This document shows, one piece after another, positions 41,614-50,404 of a stretch of 62,431 nt of DNA. This stretch comes from Streptomyces sp. Ru73 (GTDB lineage Bacteria; Actinomycetota; Actinomycetes; Streptomycetales; Streptomycetaceae): assembly GCF_002920575.1 (NCBI RefSeq), contig NZ_PQSQ01000042.1, positions 1 to 62,431 of the forward strand, in the 5' to 3' direction. Position 1 is the stretch's first letter. Each line of letters starts with the position of its first letter. A program made the position numbers and the translations under genes. The notes below the pieces were generated by a model. That model did not search any database and was not told the origin of the DNA. It worked only from the letters and a program-made list of their open reading frames with translations.

Positions 41614-42873
41614 ATGGCCGCGGGGTACGCGGAGCTGCTCAGGACGCGCCACGCGGCGCGGCTGCTGGCCGGCACGCTGGTCGGCCGGCTGCCGAACGCC
41701 ACGGCCGCGCTGGCCGTGGTGCTCTTCACCCGTGCCGAGGGCGGCAGCTACGCCCTGGCGGGTGCGCTGTCGGCCGTGTACGGCGTCTGCAACGCCGTAG
41801 GACAGCCGCTGCTGGGCCGCGCGGTGGACCTGTGGGGCCAGCCGAGGGTCATGCTCCCCTCGGCCGTCCTGTCGGCCTTGGGGATGGTCCTGCTGGCCGC
41901 CGTCGGCATCGACCCGCTCTGGCCGGCGTACGCGGCGATGGTGGTCGCCGGGTTCTTCACGCCACCGCTGGAGGGCGGGCTGCGGGCGCTGTGGCCCGGG
42001 GTGCTGAAGCGCCCGGAGCGGGTTCACGCGGCGTACGCGCTGGACGCGGTGGCCCAGGAAGTGATGTTCGCGGTCGGCCCGCTGCTGGTGACGCTGAGCG
42101 TCGCGGCCTGGTCCGAGCGGGTGGCGCTGCTCGTCATCAACCTGCTCGGGGTGCTGGGCGCGCTCTCCGTGGTCGTCTCGGCCCCGTCCCGCGAATGGCG
42201 CAGCGCGCCGCGCGAGGCGCACTGGCTGGGTGCGCTGCGCTCCTCCGGGATGCTCGTGCTCGTCGGGTCGTTCTTCTTCGTCGGGCTGGCGCTGGGGTCG
42301 ATCGCGGTGGCGGCGGTGGCGTACGCCGACACGCACGGCGGCGGCATGGTGTCCAGCTATCTGCTCTCCGCGCTGGGCGCGGGGGCGCTGGTCGGCGGTG
42401 TGGTGTACGGGGCACGGGAGTGGCCGGGGGAGCCGGAGAACCGGCTGCGGGTGCTGATCGGGCTGCTGGCGCTCGGATACCTGCCGCTGCCGCTGGTGCC
42501 GGGCGTGGCGGGGATGACGGCGCTGACCGGGCTCGCGGGGGTGTTCCTGGCCCCGGCGCTGGCGTGCGCGTTCGTGGTGGTGGACCGGCACGCGCCGCGC
42601 GGCACGGTCACGGAGGCCTTTTCGTGGCTGGTCACCACGTTCGGGGTGGGGGCCGCGGTGGGTACGTCCGTAGTGGGCCCGGCGGTGGAGCTGGGCGGCG
42701 CGGCCGCGGGTTTCGCGGTCGCGGGCGGCGGCGGTGTCGCCGCGCTGGCAGTGATGGTGGCCGCGCGGCGTTTTCTGCTGCCGTCCGCGATGCGGACCAC
42801 GGGTGGCGTCCCGGCGGAAAATGATCGGAACGGTGCTGTCGAACCCGGTTTCAGAGCTGGCCATCAGGCGTAA
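41614..42873 (+). CDS. MFS transporter
   Basis: The product is 419 residues from the ATG 41614 (MAAGYAELLRTRHAARLLAG), which has a purine-rich GGGGGAGAGGGG ribosome site; a GTG 39 bases earlier has none. Twelve hydrophobic helices are visible, with an MFS loop motif near LLGRAVDLWGQPRVMLPSA. A 12-TM exporter of unknown substrate is the best description. It ends ten bases before pafA, and its TAA is also part of the putative pafA -10 hexamer. The C-terminal tail is short and hydrophilic. Confidence 0.88.
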   Translation: MAAGYAELLRTRHAARLLAGTLVGRLPNATAALAVVLFTRAEGGSYALAGALSAVYGVCNAVGQPLLGRAVDLWGQPRVMLPSAVLSALGMVLLAAVGIDPLWPAYAAMVVAGFFTPPLEGGLRALWPGVLKRPERVHAAYALDAVAQEVMFAVGPLLVTLSVAAWSERVALLVINLLGVLGALSVVVSAPSREWRSAPREAHWLGALRSSGMLVLVGSFFFVGLALGSIAVAAVAYADTHGGGMVSSYLLSALGAGALVGGVVYGAREWPGEPENRLRVLIGLLALGYLPLPLVPGVAGMTALTGLAGVFLAPALACAFVVVDRHAPRGTVTEAFSWLVTTFGVGAAVGTSVVGPAVELGGAAAGFAVAGGGGVAALAVMVAARRFLLPSAMRTTGGVPAENDRNGAVEPGFRAGHQA

Positions 42874-42876
42874 TGT
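42871..42876 (+). promoter_or_regulatory. -10 element of pafA overlapping the MFS stop codon
   Basis: TAATGT, whose first three bases are the MFS stop, lies six bases before the pafA ATG; there is no ribosome site between, so a leaderless pafA transcript is plausible. Confidence 0.45.
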
Positions 42877-42882
42877 TCAGTC

Positions 42883-44244
42883 ATGGACCGCCGCATTTTC
42901 GGGCTGGAGAACGAGTACGGCGTCACGTGTACGTTCAGGGGACAGCGCCGCCTGTCTCCCGACGAAGTGGCGCGGTACCTCTTCCGCCGTGTCGTGTCAT
43001 GGGGCCGCAGCAGCAATGTCTTCCTGCGGAACGGCGCCCGCCTGTACTTGGACGTGGGATCGCACCCGGAATACGCAACTCCCGAGTGCGACAACGTGAC
43101 CGAACTGGTCACCCACGACAAGGCCGGTGAGCGCATTCTCGAAGGCCTGCTCGTCGACGCCGAACGCCGTCTGCACGAGGAGGGAATCGCCGGAGACGTC
43201 TATCTCTTCAAGAACAACACCGATTCGGCGGGAAACTCCTACGGCTGCCACGAGAACTACCTCGTGGCCCGGCACGGGGAGTTCTCCAGGCTCGCGGACA
43301 TCCTCATTCCGTTCCTGGTGACCCGTCAGCTGCTCTGCGGCGCCGGCAAGGTGCTGCAGACGCCGCGCGGCGCGGTGTACTGCGTCAGCCAGCGCGCCGA
43401 GCACATCTGGGAAGGGGTCTCCTCCGCGACGACCCGCTCCCGGCCCATCATCAACACCCGCGACGAGCCGCACGCGGACGCCGAGCGCTACCGCCGCCTG
43501 CACGTCATCGTGGGTGACTCCAACATGTCCGAGACGACCATGCTGCTCAAGGTCGGCGCCACCGACCTCGTGCTGCGCATGATCGAGGCGGGCACGGTGA
43601 TGCGCGACCTGACCCTGGAGAACCCCATCCGGGCGATCCGCGAGGTCAGCCACGACATCACCGGTCAGCGCAAGGTGCGGCTGGCCAGCGGCCGGGAAGC
43701 CTCGGCCCTGGAGGTCCAGCAGGAGTACTACGAGAAGGCGGTGGACTTCTGCGACCGCCGCGGCATCCGCACGGGCACGGTCGAGCGGGTCCTGGAGCTG
43801 TGGGGCCGGACGCTGGAGGCGATCCGCGACGAGCAGCTGGACCGCGTCGCGACCGAGATCGACTGGGTGATGAAGTACCAGCTGATCGACCGTTACCGCA
43901 GCAAGAACAACATCACGATGTCGCACCCGAGGGTGGCGCAGATAGACCTCGCGTACCACGACATCCACCGCCGCCGCGGGCTGTACTACCTCCTGGAGAA
44001 AAAGGGCCAGGCGGCGCGGGTGTGCAATGATCTGAAGATCTTCGAGGGGAAGTCCGTGCCGCCGCAGACGACACGGGCCAGGCTGCGCGGCGATTTCATC
44101 CGCCGCGCCCAGGAACAGCGCCGGGACTTCACGGTCGACTGGGTGCATCTCAAGCTCAATGACCAGGCGCAGCGCACGGTGCTGTGCAAGGACCCGTTCC
44201 GGTCGGTGGACGACCGGGTGGAGAAGCTCATCGCGGGAATGTGA
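42883..44244 (+). CDS. pafA: Pup-protein ligase PafA
   Basis: The 453-residue product starts MDRRIFGLENEYGVTCTFRG. ATP/Mg ligands are Glu9 and Glu11; the catalytic Asp57 lies in LYLDVGSHPEYATPE, and the shared motif RPIINTRDEPHADAERYRRLHVI is present. The Dop-specific loop is absent, which identifies it as the ligase. It phosphorylates the C-terminal Glu of Pup and joins it to substrate lysines. It is separated from prcA by the LacI and MFS genes, the common Streptomyces arrangement as I remember it. Confidence 0.97.
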   Translation: MDRRIFGLENEYGVTCTFRGQRRLSPDEVARYLFRRVVSWGRSSNVFLRNGARLYLDVGSHPEYATPECDNVTELVTHDKAGERILEGLLVDAERRLHEEGIAGDVYLFKNNTDSAGNSYGCHENYLVARHGEFSRLADILIPFLVTRQLLCGAGKVLQTPRGAVYCVSQRAEHIWEGVSSATTRSRPIINTRDEPHADAERYRRLHVIVGDSNMSETTMLLKVGATDLVLRMIEAGTVMRDLTLENPIRAIREVSHDITGQRKVRLASGREASALEVQQEYYEKAVDFCDRRGIRTGTVERVLELWGRTLEAIRDEQLDRVATEIDWVMKYQLIDRYRSKNNITMSHPRVAQIDLAYHDIHRRRGLYYLLEKKGQAARVCNDLKIFEGKSVPPQTTRARLRGDFIRRAQEQRRDFTVDWVHLKLNDQAQRTVLCKDPFRSVDDRVEKLIAGM

Positions 44245-44256
44245 CGGTTCCGCGAG

Positions 44257-44301
44257 CACGGCGGTGTGTCAACGGCTATTGCGCCGGTGCACACCGCCGT
44301 G
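44257..44301 (+). terminator. pafA terminator
   Basis: CACGGCGGTGTG (44257-44268) pairs perfectly with CACACCGCCGTG (44290-44301) across a 21-base loop. Confidence 0.6.
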
Positions 44302-44403
44302 TTGTCTCCGGTAAAGCGGCGGCGTTCGGCTCGTGGCACGGCGGGGTTCAGGTCGTAGAGTGGCGGGCATTGCCCACCCACCCCTCTAGCCCGAGTTGGA
44401 CTG

Positions 44404-45384
44404 ATGAAGCTCACGAAGAACACCCGCCGTGCCGCGGCCGCGGCGATCGCCGTGCCCGTCCTGCTGTTCACCGCCGCGTGCGGGTCCGACGACGACTCCG
44501 CTTCCAGTGTCGCGTCGGTGGAGGGCAAGGCCGGCGAGCAGCCCAAGATCAAGGTCGACAAGGACGCCAAGGCGCCCGACAAGGCGGTCGTGAAGACGCT
44601 CAGCAAGGGCAAGGGCGCGACCGTCGCCAAGGGCGACTTCGTCCGGCTGGACTTCGTCGGGCAGACGACGAAGGGCCGTTCGCTGGGCAGCAGCTGGACC
44701 AAGACGCCGGGCGCCAAGGCCGGCGCGCCGCGCATGCAGCCCGTCGGCGAGGCGGGCACCGCGAGCCAGCAGCTGCCGACGAAGGTGATGCAGTCGGTGG
44801 TGGGCCAGAAGGTCGGCAGCCGCTTCGAGATCGAGGGCACCGCCAAGGCGCTCATCGGCGACCAGCTGAACCCGCAGGCCGGTGTGAAGCCGGGCGACGG
44901 CCTGGTCTGGGTCGTCGACGTGGTCGCCGCCAAGAAGGCGGAGAAGAAGGGCATGGCCAAGGGCGAGCAGGCGTCCCCCGAGGCCGGCATGCCCGAGGTG
45001 AAGGACAACGGCCAGAAGGCCGCCACGATCACCGTCCCGAAGGGGCAGAAGCCCCCGAAGGAGACGAAGGACCAGGTGCTCATCAAGGGTGACGGCCCGA
45101 AGGTGAAGGCCGGCCAGGGTCTGATCGCGCAGTACACCGGCGTGTCCTGGGAGGACGGCAAGAAGTTCGACTCCTCGTGGGACCACGGCGGCGCGACGGC
45201 CTTCCAGATCGGCACCAACTCCGTCGTCAAGGGCTGGGACAAGGCCCTCGTCGGCAAGCACGTCGGCGACCGGGTCACCATCGTCGTCCCGCCCGAGGAC
45301 GGGTACGGCACCAACCCGCAGCAGGGCGGTCAGCTCGCCAACAAGACGCTGGTCTTCTCGGTGGACATCCTCGGCACGGTCTGA
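44404..45384 (+). CDS. FKBP-type peptidyl-prolyl isomerase lipoprotein, two FKBP domains
   Basis: The 326-residue product starts MKLTKNTRRAAAAAIAVPVLLFTAACG, a lipoprotein signal with the lipobox TAAC. Two FKBP-like domains follow, about residues 60-180 and 215-326. The second keeps the active-site residues (YTGVSWEDGKKFDSSW, FQIGTNSVVKGWDKAL, PPEDGYG). The first has the fold pattern but lacks most of them (DFVGQTTKGRSLGSSW, no GYG), so it is probably a degenerate, chaperone-like copy. A -10-like TAGAGT is at 44356-44361. It helps fold exported proteins. Confidence 0.92.
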   Translation: MKLTKNTRRAAAAAIAVPVLLFTAACGSDDDSASSVASVEGKAGEQPKIKVDKDAKAPDKAVVKTLSKGKGATVAKGDFVRLDFVGQTTKGRSLGSSWTKTPGAKAGAPRMQPVGEAGTASQQLPTKVMQSVVGQKVGSRFEIEGTAKALIGDQLNPQAGVKPGDGLVWVVDVVAAKKAEKKGMAKGEQASPEAGMPEVKDNGQKAATITVPKGQKPPKETKDQVLIKGDGPKVKAGQGLIAQYTGVSWEDGKKFDSSWDHGGATAFQIGTNSVVKGWDKALVGKHVGDRVTIVVPPEDGYGTNPQQGGQLANKTLVFSVDILGTV

Positions 45385-45471
45385 GGCCGGCAGCGGGCCG
45401 CGGTGATCACGCGGCCGTGATCTGCGAGACTGTCACGCGTTGTAGAACGATTCGTTCGTAGGAGCACATAC

Positions 45472-45846
45472 GTGAGCATCGACAAGCCCGAGATCGACTT
45501 CCCGGAGGGCCCCGCGCCCACCGATCTGGAGATCGTGGACCTGTGGGAGGGTGACGGGCCGGTCGCCAAGGCGGGGGACACCGTCTCCGTCCACTACGTC
45601 GGCGTCTCCTTCAGCACCGGTGAGGAGTTCGACGCGAGCTGGAACCGCGGCAAGCCGCTGCAGTTCCAGCTGGGCGCCGGCCAGGTCATCGCGGGCTGGG
45701 ACCAGGGCGTGCAGGGCATGAAGGTCGGCGGCCGCCGCCGGCTGACCATCCCCGCGCACCTGGCGTACGGCGACCGCGGCGCCGGCGGCGGCCGCATCGC
45801 CCCGGGCGAGACCCTGATCTTCGTCTGCGACCTGGTCTCGGTCTGA
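45472..45846 (+). CDS. Single-domain cytoplasmic FKBP-type peptidyl-prolyl isomerase
   Basis: The 124-residue product is read from GTG 45472 behind AGGAG (45460-45464). It is a minimal FKBP12-like domain with HYVGVSFSTGEEFDASW, FQLGAGQVIAGWDQGVQGMKVGGRRRLTIP and LAYGDRGAGG, so all active-site aromatic residues are present. No signal peptide is seen. It follows the lipoprotein isomerase by 87 bases and precedes pafB. Confidence 0.95.
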   Translation: MSIDKPEIDFPEGPAPTDLEIVDLWEGDGPVAKAGDTVSVHYVGVSFSTGEEFDASWNRGKPLQFQLGAGQVIAGWDQGVQGMKVGGRRRLTIPAHLAYGDRGAGGGRIAPGETLIFVCDLVSV

Positions 45847-46068
45847 GCCGGGGCGCAGCCGGCGGCCGGTCGGCACCGGCCCGGCGTTGATCTTCGCCCG
45901 CCGGCACCGCGTCCGGTGGCCGGTTCCGTCCTTCGGCGGCGCCGGCACGGCGCGAGGCGCGAGTATTGAGGGCCCGTGCCCCCTTGTGGGGGTATGGGCC
46001 CTCGGCTTTTGAAGCGGCTCGCGGTAGCGGTACGGTCATCGGTCGGGAGACAGAAAGAAGGGGCGTCG

Positions 46069-47067
46069 ATGGCCATTGCCAAGGCCGAGCGGCTGATGAA
46101 CCTGGCGCTGTGCCTGCTGGGGACCCGGCGCCCGCTCACCAAGCGGGAGCTGCGCGGTTCCATCGAGGCGTACGTGGAGGCGTTCGGCCCCGGCGACACC
46201 GTGGCCGGCGCGGGCGACGAAGCGTTCAACCGCATGTTCGAGCGCGACAAGGACGACCTGCGCGAGCTCGGCATGGTCATCGAGACCGTCGAGGGCCTCG
46301 ACGGCGACACCGGCTACCTCGCCCGCCGCGACTCCAACCGCCTCCCGCCGATCACCCTGGACGCCGAGGAGGCCGCGGCCCTCGGGCTGGCCGCGAAGAT
46401 CTGGCAGCAGGCCCGGCTCGCGGGCGCGGCCAGCGGCGCGCTCCAGAAGCTCCGCGCGGCCGGCATGCCGCTCGCCGCCGAGGACGAGGACCCGTACGAC
46501 CCCGCGCAGCCGCACAGCGCCCTGGAACCCCGCATCCCCGCGCACGAAGCCGCTTTCGAGCCGCTGATGCTGGCCTGCCGGGACCGCCGCCCAGTCGTCT
46601 TCGACTACCGCAAGGCCAACGCGGCCACGCCCGAGCAGCGTCAGGTCGAGCCCTGGATCCTGGAGTGCTGGCGCGGCCACTGGTACCTCGCCGGCTGGGA
46701 CCGCGAGCGGCAGGCCGAGCGGGTCTTCCGGCTCTCCCGCATCACCGGCAAGGTCCGCTCCCGCGCCGGGAAGTTCACCGCCGAGGTGCCCGACCACGTC
46801 ACCGTGCGGGAGACGGTGGAGAGCTGGGCGGGCGAGACCGCCACCGGCACGGCCCGCATCAAGCTCCGCGCCGACCACGGCTACCCGCTGCGCGCCCGCG
46901 CCCTGTCCGTCCGCGAGGCGGGCGAGGGCTGGGACGAGCTGGAGATCCCGTACGGGCACGGGCTGGACGCCTGGCTCGTCGAACTGGGACCCGACGTGGT
47001 CGTACTGGAACCGGCCGAACTGCGCAACGACGTCGTGGAACGGCTGCGCGCCGTGGCCAAGGGCTGA
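46069..47067 (+). CDS. pafB: PafB, WYL-domain transcriptional regulator
   Basis: The 332-residue product starts MAIAKAERLMNLALCLLGTRRPLTKRELR at 46069 behind AAAGAAGGGG. It has an N-terminal winged helix-turn-helix (about 1-75), a middle WYL domain with the ligand-contact pattern EPWILECWRGHWYLAGWDRERQAERVFRLSRI, and a C-terminal WCX domain. With PafC it forms the heterodimer that activates SOS-independent DNA-damage genes in mycobacteria; a direct role in pupylation is not required despite the name. pafC starts 17 bases later. Confidence 0.95.
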   Translation: MAIAKAERLMNLALCLLGTRRPLTKRELRGSIEAYVEAFGPGDTVAGAGDEAFNRMFERDKDDLRELGMVIETVEGLDGDTGYLARRDSNRLPPITLDAEEAAALGLAAKIWQQARLAGAASGALQKLRAAGMPLAAEDEDPYDPAQPHSALEPRIPAHEAAFEPLMLACRDRRPVVFDYRKANAATPEQRQVEPWILECWRGHWYLAGWDRERQAERVFRLSRITGKVRSRAGKFTAEVPDHVTVRETVESWAGETATGTARIKLRADHGYPLRARALSVREAGEGWDELEIPYGHGLDAWLVELGPDVVVLEPAELRNDVVERLRAVAKG

Positions 47068-47084
47068 GGGGGACACGACCGACC

Positions 47085-48035
47085 ATGGCGACCAACGCCA
47101 TCGACCAGACCCGCCGCATGCTGTCCCTGGTGACGTACCTGCGCGAGCGCCCCGGCGCCCGCGTCAGCGACGTGGCCCGGGCCTTCGGCATCACCGAGGA
47201 CGAGCTGATCGCCGACCTCGACGTCCTGCCCATGTGCGGGACGAGCTTCCGCGGCGGCGACCTGCTGGACATCGACACCGACGGCGACCGCATCTGGTGG
47301 CACAACCCCGACGACGTGGCCGAGCCGCTGCGGCTGGCCGCCGACGAGGCGACCGCGCTGCTCGTGGCGGCGCGTGCCGTGGCCACCCTGCCGGGCCTGC
47401 GCGAGGGCGACCGGCAGGCGCTACTGCGCGCCACCGCCAAGCTGGAGGCAGCGGCCGGCGAGGCCGCGGGCGCCAGCTCCCGGCTCGCGGTCACCTTCGA
47501 GTCCGAGGGCGGCGTCTTCGCCGACGTCGACCGGGCCATCGCCGAGCGCCGCCGGCTGTGGCTGAAGTACTACTCCCCGGCCCGCGACGAGCTCACCGAG
47601 CGCGAGGTCGACCCCATCCGCCTCTTCACCATCGGCCACACCTACGTCGAGGCGTGGTGCCGGCTGTCCGAGGCGCGCCGCACCTTCCGGCTGGACCGGG
47701 TGGCCGAGATCAAGCTGCTGGACGCGCCCTCCGACCCGCCGCCGGTCGAGCTGCGTGACCTGTCCGAGGGACTGGTGCAGCCGGCCGCCGAGGACCCGGA
47801 GGTCGTGATCGAGGTGGGGCCCGGCGGCCGCTGGGTCGCCGAGTACTACCCGCACGACACCGCCGAGGAGCTGCCCGAGGGGGGCCTGCGCATCACCCTC
47901 CGTACGCCGGACCCCGCGTCGCTGCGGCGCCTCGCCCTGCGGCTGGGCCGGGACGGGCGGATCGTCGCCCCGCAGGAGCTGGCCGAGAGCGCACGCGACG
48001 CGGCGGCCCGGGCGCTCGCCGCGTACGGCGGCTGA
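47085..48035 (+). CDS. pafC: PafC, WYL-domain transcriptional regulator
   Basis: The 316-residue product starts MATNAIDQTRRMLSLVTYLRERPGARVSDVARAFG, with GGGGGAC upstream. The layout mirrors PafB: winged helix, WYL domain (ERRRLWLKYYSPARDELTEREVDPIRLF and VEAWCRLSEARRTFRLDRVAEI) and a C-terminal WCX domain. The close spacing and complementary architecture support a PafB-PafC complex. No auto-regulatory promoter of the RecA-NDp type is evident before pafB. Confidence 0.95.
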   Translation: MATNAIDQTRRMLSLVTYLRERPGARVSDVARAFGITEDELIADLDVLPMCGTSFRGGDLLDIDTDGDRIWWHNPDDVAEPLRLAADEATALLVAARAVATLPGLREGDRQALLRATAKLEAAAGEAAGASSRLAVTFESEGGVFADVDRAIAERRRLWLKYYSPARDELTEREVDPIRLFTIGHTYVEAWCRLSEARRTFRLDRVAEIKLLDAPSDPPPVELRDLSEGLVQPAAEDPEVVIEVGPGGRWVAEYYPHDTAEELPEGGLRITLRTPDPASLRRLALRLGRDGRIVAPQELAESARDAAARALAAYGG

Positions 48036-48084
48036 GCGGCCCGCCCGGAGCAGGCAGGACAGTCGAGGAAACAGCAGGGGAGCT

Positions 48085-48336
48085 GTGAGTGCGATGACGA
48101 CGGTGACGACACCGGCCGCGCCTGTGGTCTTCAAAGCGGCCTGCCCGGACTGCCGGGGCCGCGTCGAGCTGGCCTCGGACGCACTGCGGCTGGCCATCGG
48201 CGGCAGCCGCCGCACCACCTTCTACTCCTTCACCTGCCCCGCCTGCGGCTCCGCCGTCCGCAAGCCGGCCGGCGAACGCATCGTGGAACTTCTCACGGGC
48301 GGCGGCGTACGGACACTGCGGCTGCACACGGGGTGA
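48085..48336 (+). CDS. Small zinc-ribbon protein
   Basis: The product is 83 residues from GTG 48085, or 80 from ATG 48094; AGGGGAG just upstream fits both poorly. It carries two CxxC knuckles, CPDCRGRVELA and CPACGSAVRKP, about 30 residues apart, as in a zinc ribbon. The segment between them (LRLAIGGSRRTTFYSFTC) resembles small proteins with a short recognition strand. Function is unknown. It follows pafC by 49 bases and may be the last gene of the paf operon. Confidence 0.75.
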   Translation: MSAMTTVTTPAAPVVFKAACPDCRGRVELASDALRLAIGGSRRTTFYSFTCPACGSAVRKPAGERIVELLTGGGVRTLRLHTG

Positions 48337-48408
48337 GCCGGCGGGCCGCGGGGCGGCCGGGCGGGCGGATGCTGCCGGGACACCGGGGCCGTCGGTGGCC
48401 GGGGGCGC

Positions 48409-48494
48409 GCGCGGGCCCTGCGGGTTCCGGCGCGCCCCGCCCCGGGTAATCCCCCGGTGGGGGTGCGGGCTCGTTCGAATTGCCCCGTAGGCGC
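48409..48494. repeat. Dispersed about 80-bp element, copy B
   Basis: This copy aligns with 30551-30630 over its length. It ends directly at the -10 element TAGGCT (48498-48503) of the small membrane-protein gene. Confidence 0.55.
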
Positions 48495-48497
48495 CGG

Positions 48498-48503
48498 TAG
48501 GCT
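48498..48503 (+). promoter_or_regulatory. -10 element for a leaderless transcript
   Basis: TAGGCT lies six bases before the ATG at 48510 with no ribosome site between. It matches the arrangement at trmI. Confidence 0.55.
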
Positions 48504-48509
48504 CGCCCC

Positions 48510-48728
48510 ATGCTCTGGCCCATGATCGCCATCGCCCTCGGCTTCCTCGGCCTCGCCGTGCTCGGCGTCCTGGCCGTCCGCGTCTTCGTCGAGGTACGCA
48601 GGCTCGCCCGGCAGGTGGACCGGACCTCCCGCCGGATCCAGCAGGCCGCACAGGACCTGGAACGGGCCGCCGCGCCGCTCGCCGGGGACGCCGGGACCAT
48701 GGCCGGAACCCGTCGGGACGGGGTCTGA
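48510..48728 (+). CDS. Small single-pass membrane protein with coiled coil
   Basis: The 72-residue product starts MLWPMIAIALGFLGLAVLGVLAVRVFVEV, one transmembrane helix. A charged heptad-like stretch follows (RRLARQVDRTSRRIQQAAQDLERAA), probably a cytoplasmic coiled coil. The general shape resembles small DUF948-like membrane proteins. It lies between the zinc-ribbon gene and tatA and may be unrelated to export. Function unknown. Confidence 0.75.
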   Translation: MLWPMIAIALGFLGLAVLGVLAVRVFVEVRRLARQVDRTSRRIQQAAQDLERAAAPLAGDAGTMAGTRRDGV

Positions 48729-48923
48729 AAACCGGCGGGGCCTGAGCGGTACGCTGCTGACTGCGGGACGACGAGCGAGGCACGGCCCGCAATCGGGCGT
48801 ATGCACAGGGATTGCCGCCGGTTAACCCCCGCGCGTTACGATCGCTGGAGCACGGCGAACGGACACCTGTCCGACCCGCCGGGCAGCCCCACCCCAGCCG
48901 CCTCGGTGAGAAGGTAACCACTT

Positions 48924-49214
48924 ATGTTCGCTGGAAAGATCGGCGTACCCGAGATCATCCTCATCCTCGTCGTCGTCCTCCTGCTTTTCGGCGCCAAGAA
49001 GCTCCCCGAGATGGCGCGATCCCTCGGCAAGTCGGCGCGCATCCTCAAGAGCGAGGCCAAGGCCATGAAGTCCGAGGGCTCGCAGTCGGAGTCCGCGCCC
49101 GCCGAGCCCAAGGACGCCCAGGGCGAGACCCCGAAGACGATCCAGGCCGCGCCCGGCGACGTGAACAGCTCGCGTCCGGTCGCCGAGCCGACCGACAGCA
49201 CGACCAAGCGCTGA
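48924..49214 (+). CDS. tatA: Twin-arginine translocase subunit TatA
   Basis: The 96-residue product starts MFAGKIGVPEIILILVVVLLLFGAKKLPEMARSLGKSARILKSE: one N-terminal membrane helix, the FGxxKLPE hinge and an amphipathic helix. A disordered acidic/Ser tail follows. TatA oligomers form the passage for folded proteins. It is followed 62 bases later by tatC. tatB is not in the window, as is common when it is coded elsewhere. Confidence 0.96.
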   Translation: MFAGKIGVPEIILILVVVLLLFGAKKLPEMARSLGKSARILKSEAKAMKSEGSQSESAPAEPKDAQGETPKTIQAAPGDVNSSRPVAEPTDSTTKR

Positions 49215-49276
49215 TCCAGGGCCGACTGGGGCGGCGGACCGGTACCGCTGCCCGCCGCACGAGATGAGGACGTGGG

Positions 49277-50248
49277 TTGCTCAAGTCTGCCCCGAGGAAA
49301 GAAAAGAAGATCAAGGACCCCGAGGGACGGATGCCCCTCGCGGAACACCTGCGTGAGCTCCGCAACCGGCTCGCGAAGGCCGTGCTGGCCATCGTGGTGG
49401 CGAGCATCGTCTCGGCGTTCTTCTACAACGACCTCATCAACCTGATCACCAAGCCGGTGCTGCAGTCCGTGGGCTGCGACCTGTCCTTCGGTGAGCTGGC
49501 GAAGAAGCAGGGCGGCGAGACGTGCGCCCGCATCGTGATGCTGGACCTGCTCGGTCCCTTCACGCTCGCCCTGAAGGTCTCGCTGATGTCCGGCCTGATC
49601 CTCTCCTCGCCGATCTGGCTGTACCAGCTCTGGGCGTTCCTCGCGCCCGGCCTGCACCGCAACGAGAAGCGGTACGCGCTCAGCTTCGTCGGCGCCGGCT
49701 TCCCGCTCTTCGTGGTCGGCGGCTACTTCGCGTACTCCGTCCTGCCGACCACCGCCAAGGTCCTGCTGGACTTCACGCCGATCGGCATCGACAACCTCCT
49801 GCCGCTGGACAAGCTGCTCGACATCGTCATCAGGATGATCGTCGTCTTCGGCCTCTCCTTCGAGCTGCCGCTGCTGCTGGTCCTGCTGAACTTCGGCGGC
49901 GTGCTCTCCGGCAAGCGGATGCTCGGCTGGTGGCGCGGCATGGTCATGGGCATCACGGTCTTCTCCGCGATCGCCACGCCCAGCACCGACCCGCTCACGA
50001 TGATCGCGCTCGCCGCGCCCATCGTGGTGCTCTACTTCGCCGCCGTGGTCGTCTCCCTGGTGAACGACCGCCGCAGGGCGCAGGCCGCCGAGTCCGGCCC
50101 CGCCGACGACGAGGCGTCCGAGCTGGACCTCACGCCCGAGGACATCGGCAGCATCGAGCCCGTCGCGCCGCCGCGCGCGCTCCCCGAGCAGTCGGTCAAC
50201 GGCCACGAGCTGGAGAGCCGCCGCGGGGACATGGACGACATCACGTAA
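49277..50248 (+). CDS. tatC: Twin-arginine translocase subunit TatC
   Basis: The 323-residue product is read from TTG 49277 (LLKSAPRKEKKIKDPEGRMPLAEHLRELRNRL), with GATGAGGA upstream. It has the TatC signature EHLRELRNRL at the N-terminus and six transmembrane helices; the glycine/proline-rich loop FLAPGLHRNEKRYA and the YxxFxxSxLPT-type third segment are present. The C-terminal 60 residues are a hydrophilic tail longer than in E. coli. It is the receptor for twin-arginine signal peptides. Confidence 0.96.
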   Translation: MLKSAPRKEKKIKDPEGRMPLAEHLRELRNRLAKAVLAIVVASIVSAFFYNDLINLITKPVLQSVGCDLSFGELAKKQGGETCARIVMLDLLGPFTLALKVSLMSGLILSSPIWLYQLWAFLAPGLHRNEKRYALSFVGAGFPLFVVGGYFAYSVLPTTAKVLLDFTPIGIDNLLPLDKLLDIVIRMIVVFGLSFELPLLLVLLNFGGVLSGKRMLGWWRGMVMGITVFSAIATPSTDPLTMIALAAPIVVLYFAAVVVSLVNDRRRAQAAESGPADDEASELDLTPEDIGSIEPVAPPRALPEQSVNGHELESRRGDMDDIT

Positions 50249-50286
50249 CGGCTGCCACGCCGCGTGCGCCGCGGCGGGAGAACGTA

Positions 50287-50320
50287 CGAGGGCCGGTTCC
50301 CGGGCGGGAACGGGCCCTCG
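50287..50320 (+). terminator. tat operon terminator
   Basis: A 16-bp stem with one mismatch (50287-50302 with 50305-50320) lies 38 bases after the tatC stop. Confidence 0.75.
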
Positions 50321-50371
50321 GGCGTGTTTCCCGTGGGGCGGGCGGGACCGCCTGGCATAAAGATCGCGTGA

Positions 50372-50394
50372 CTGTCAGAGGTGGCCGGTAGGCT
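50372..50394 (+). promoter_or_regulatory. Candidate PafBC-type (RecA-NDp-like) promoter of the helicase gene
   Basis: CTGTCAGAG (50372-50380), eight bases, then TAGGCT (50389-50394) matches TTGTCRGTG-N8-TAN3T with two mismatches and exact spacing. The helicase ATG begins ten bases later, giving a near-leaderless transcript. Confidence 0.55.
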
Positions 50395-50404
50395 CGTAGA
50401 CACG

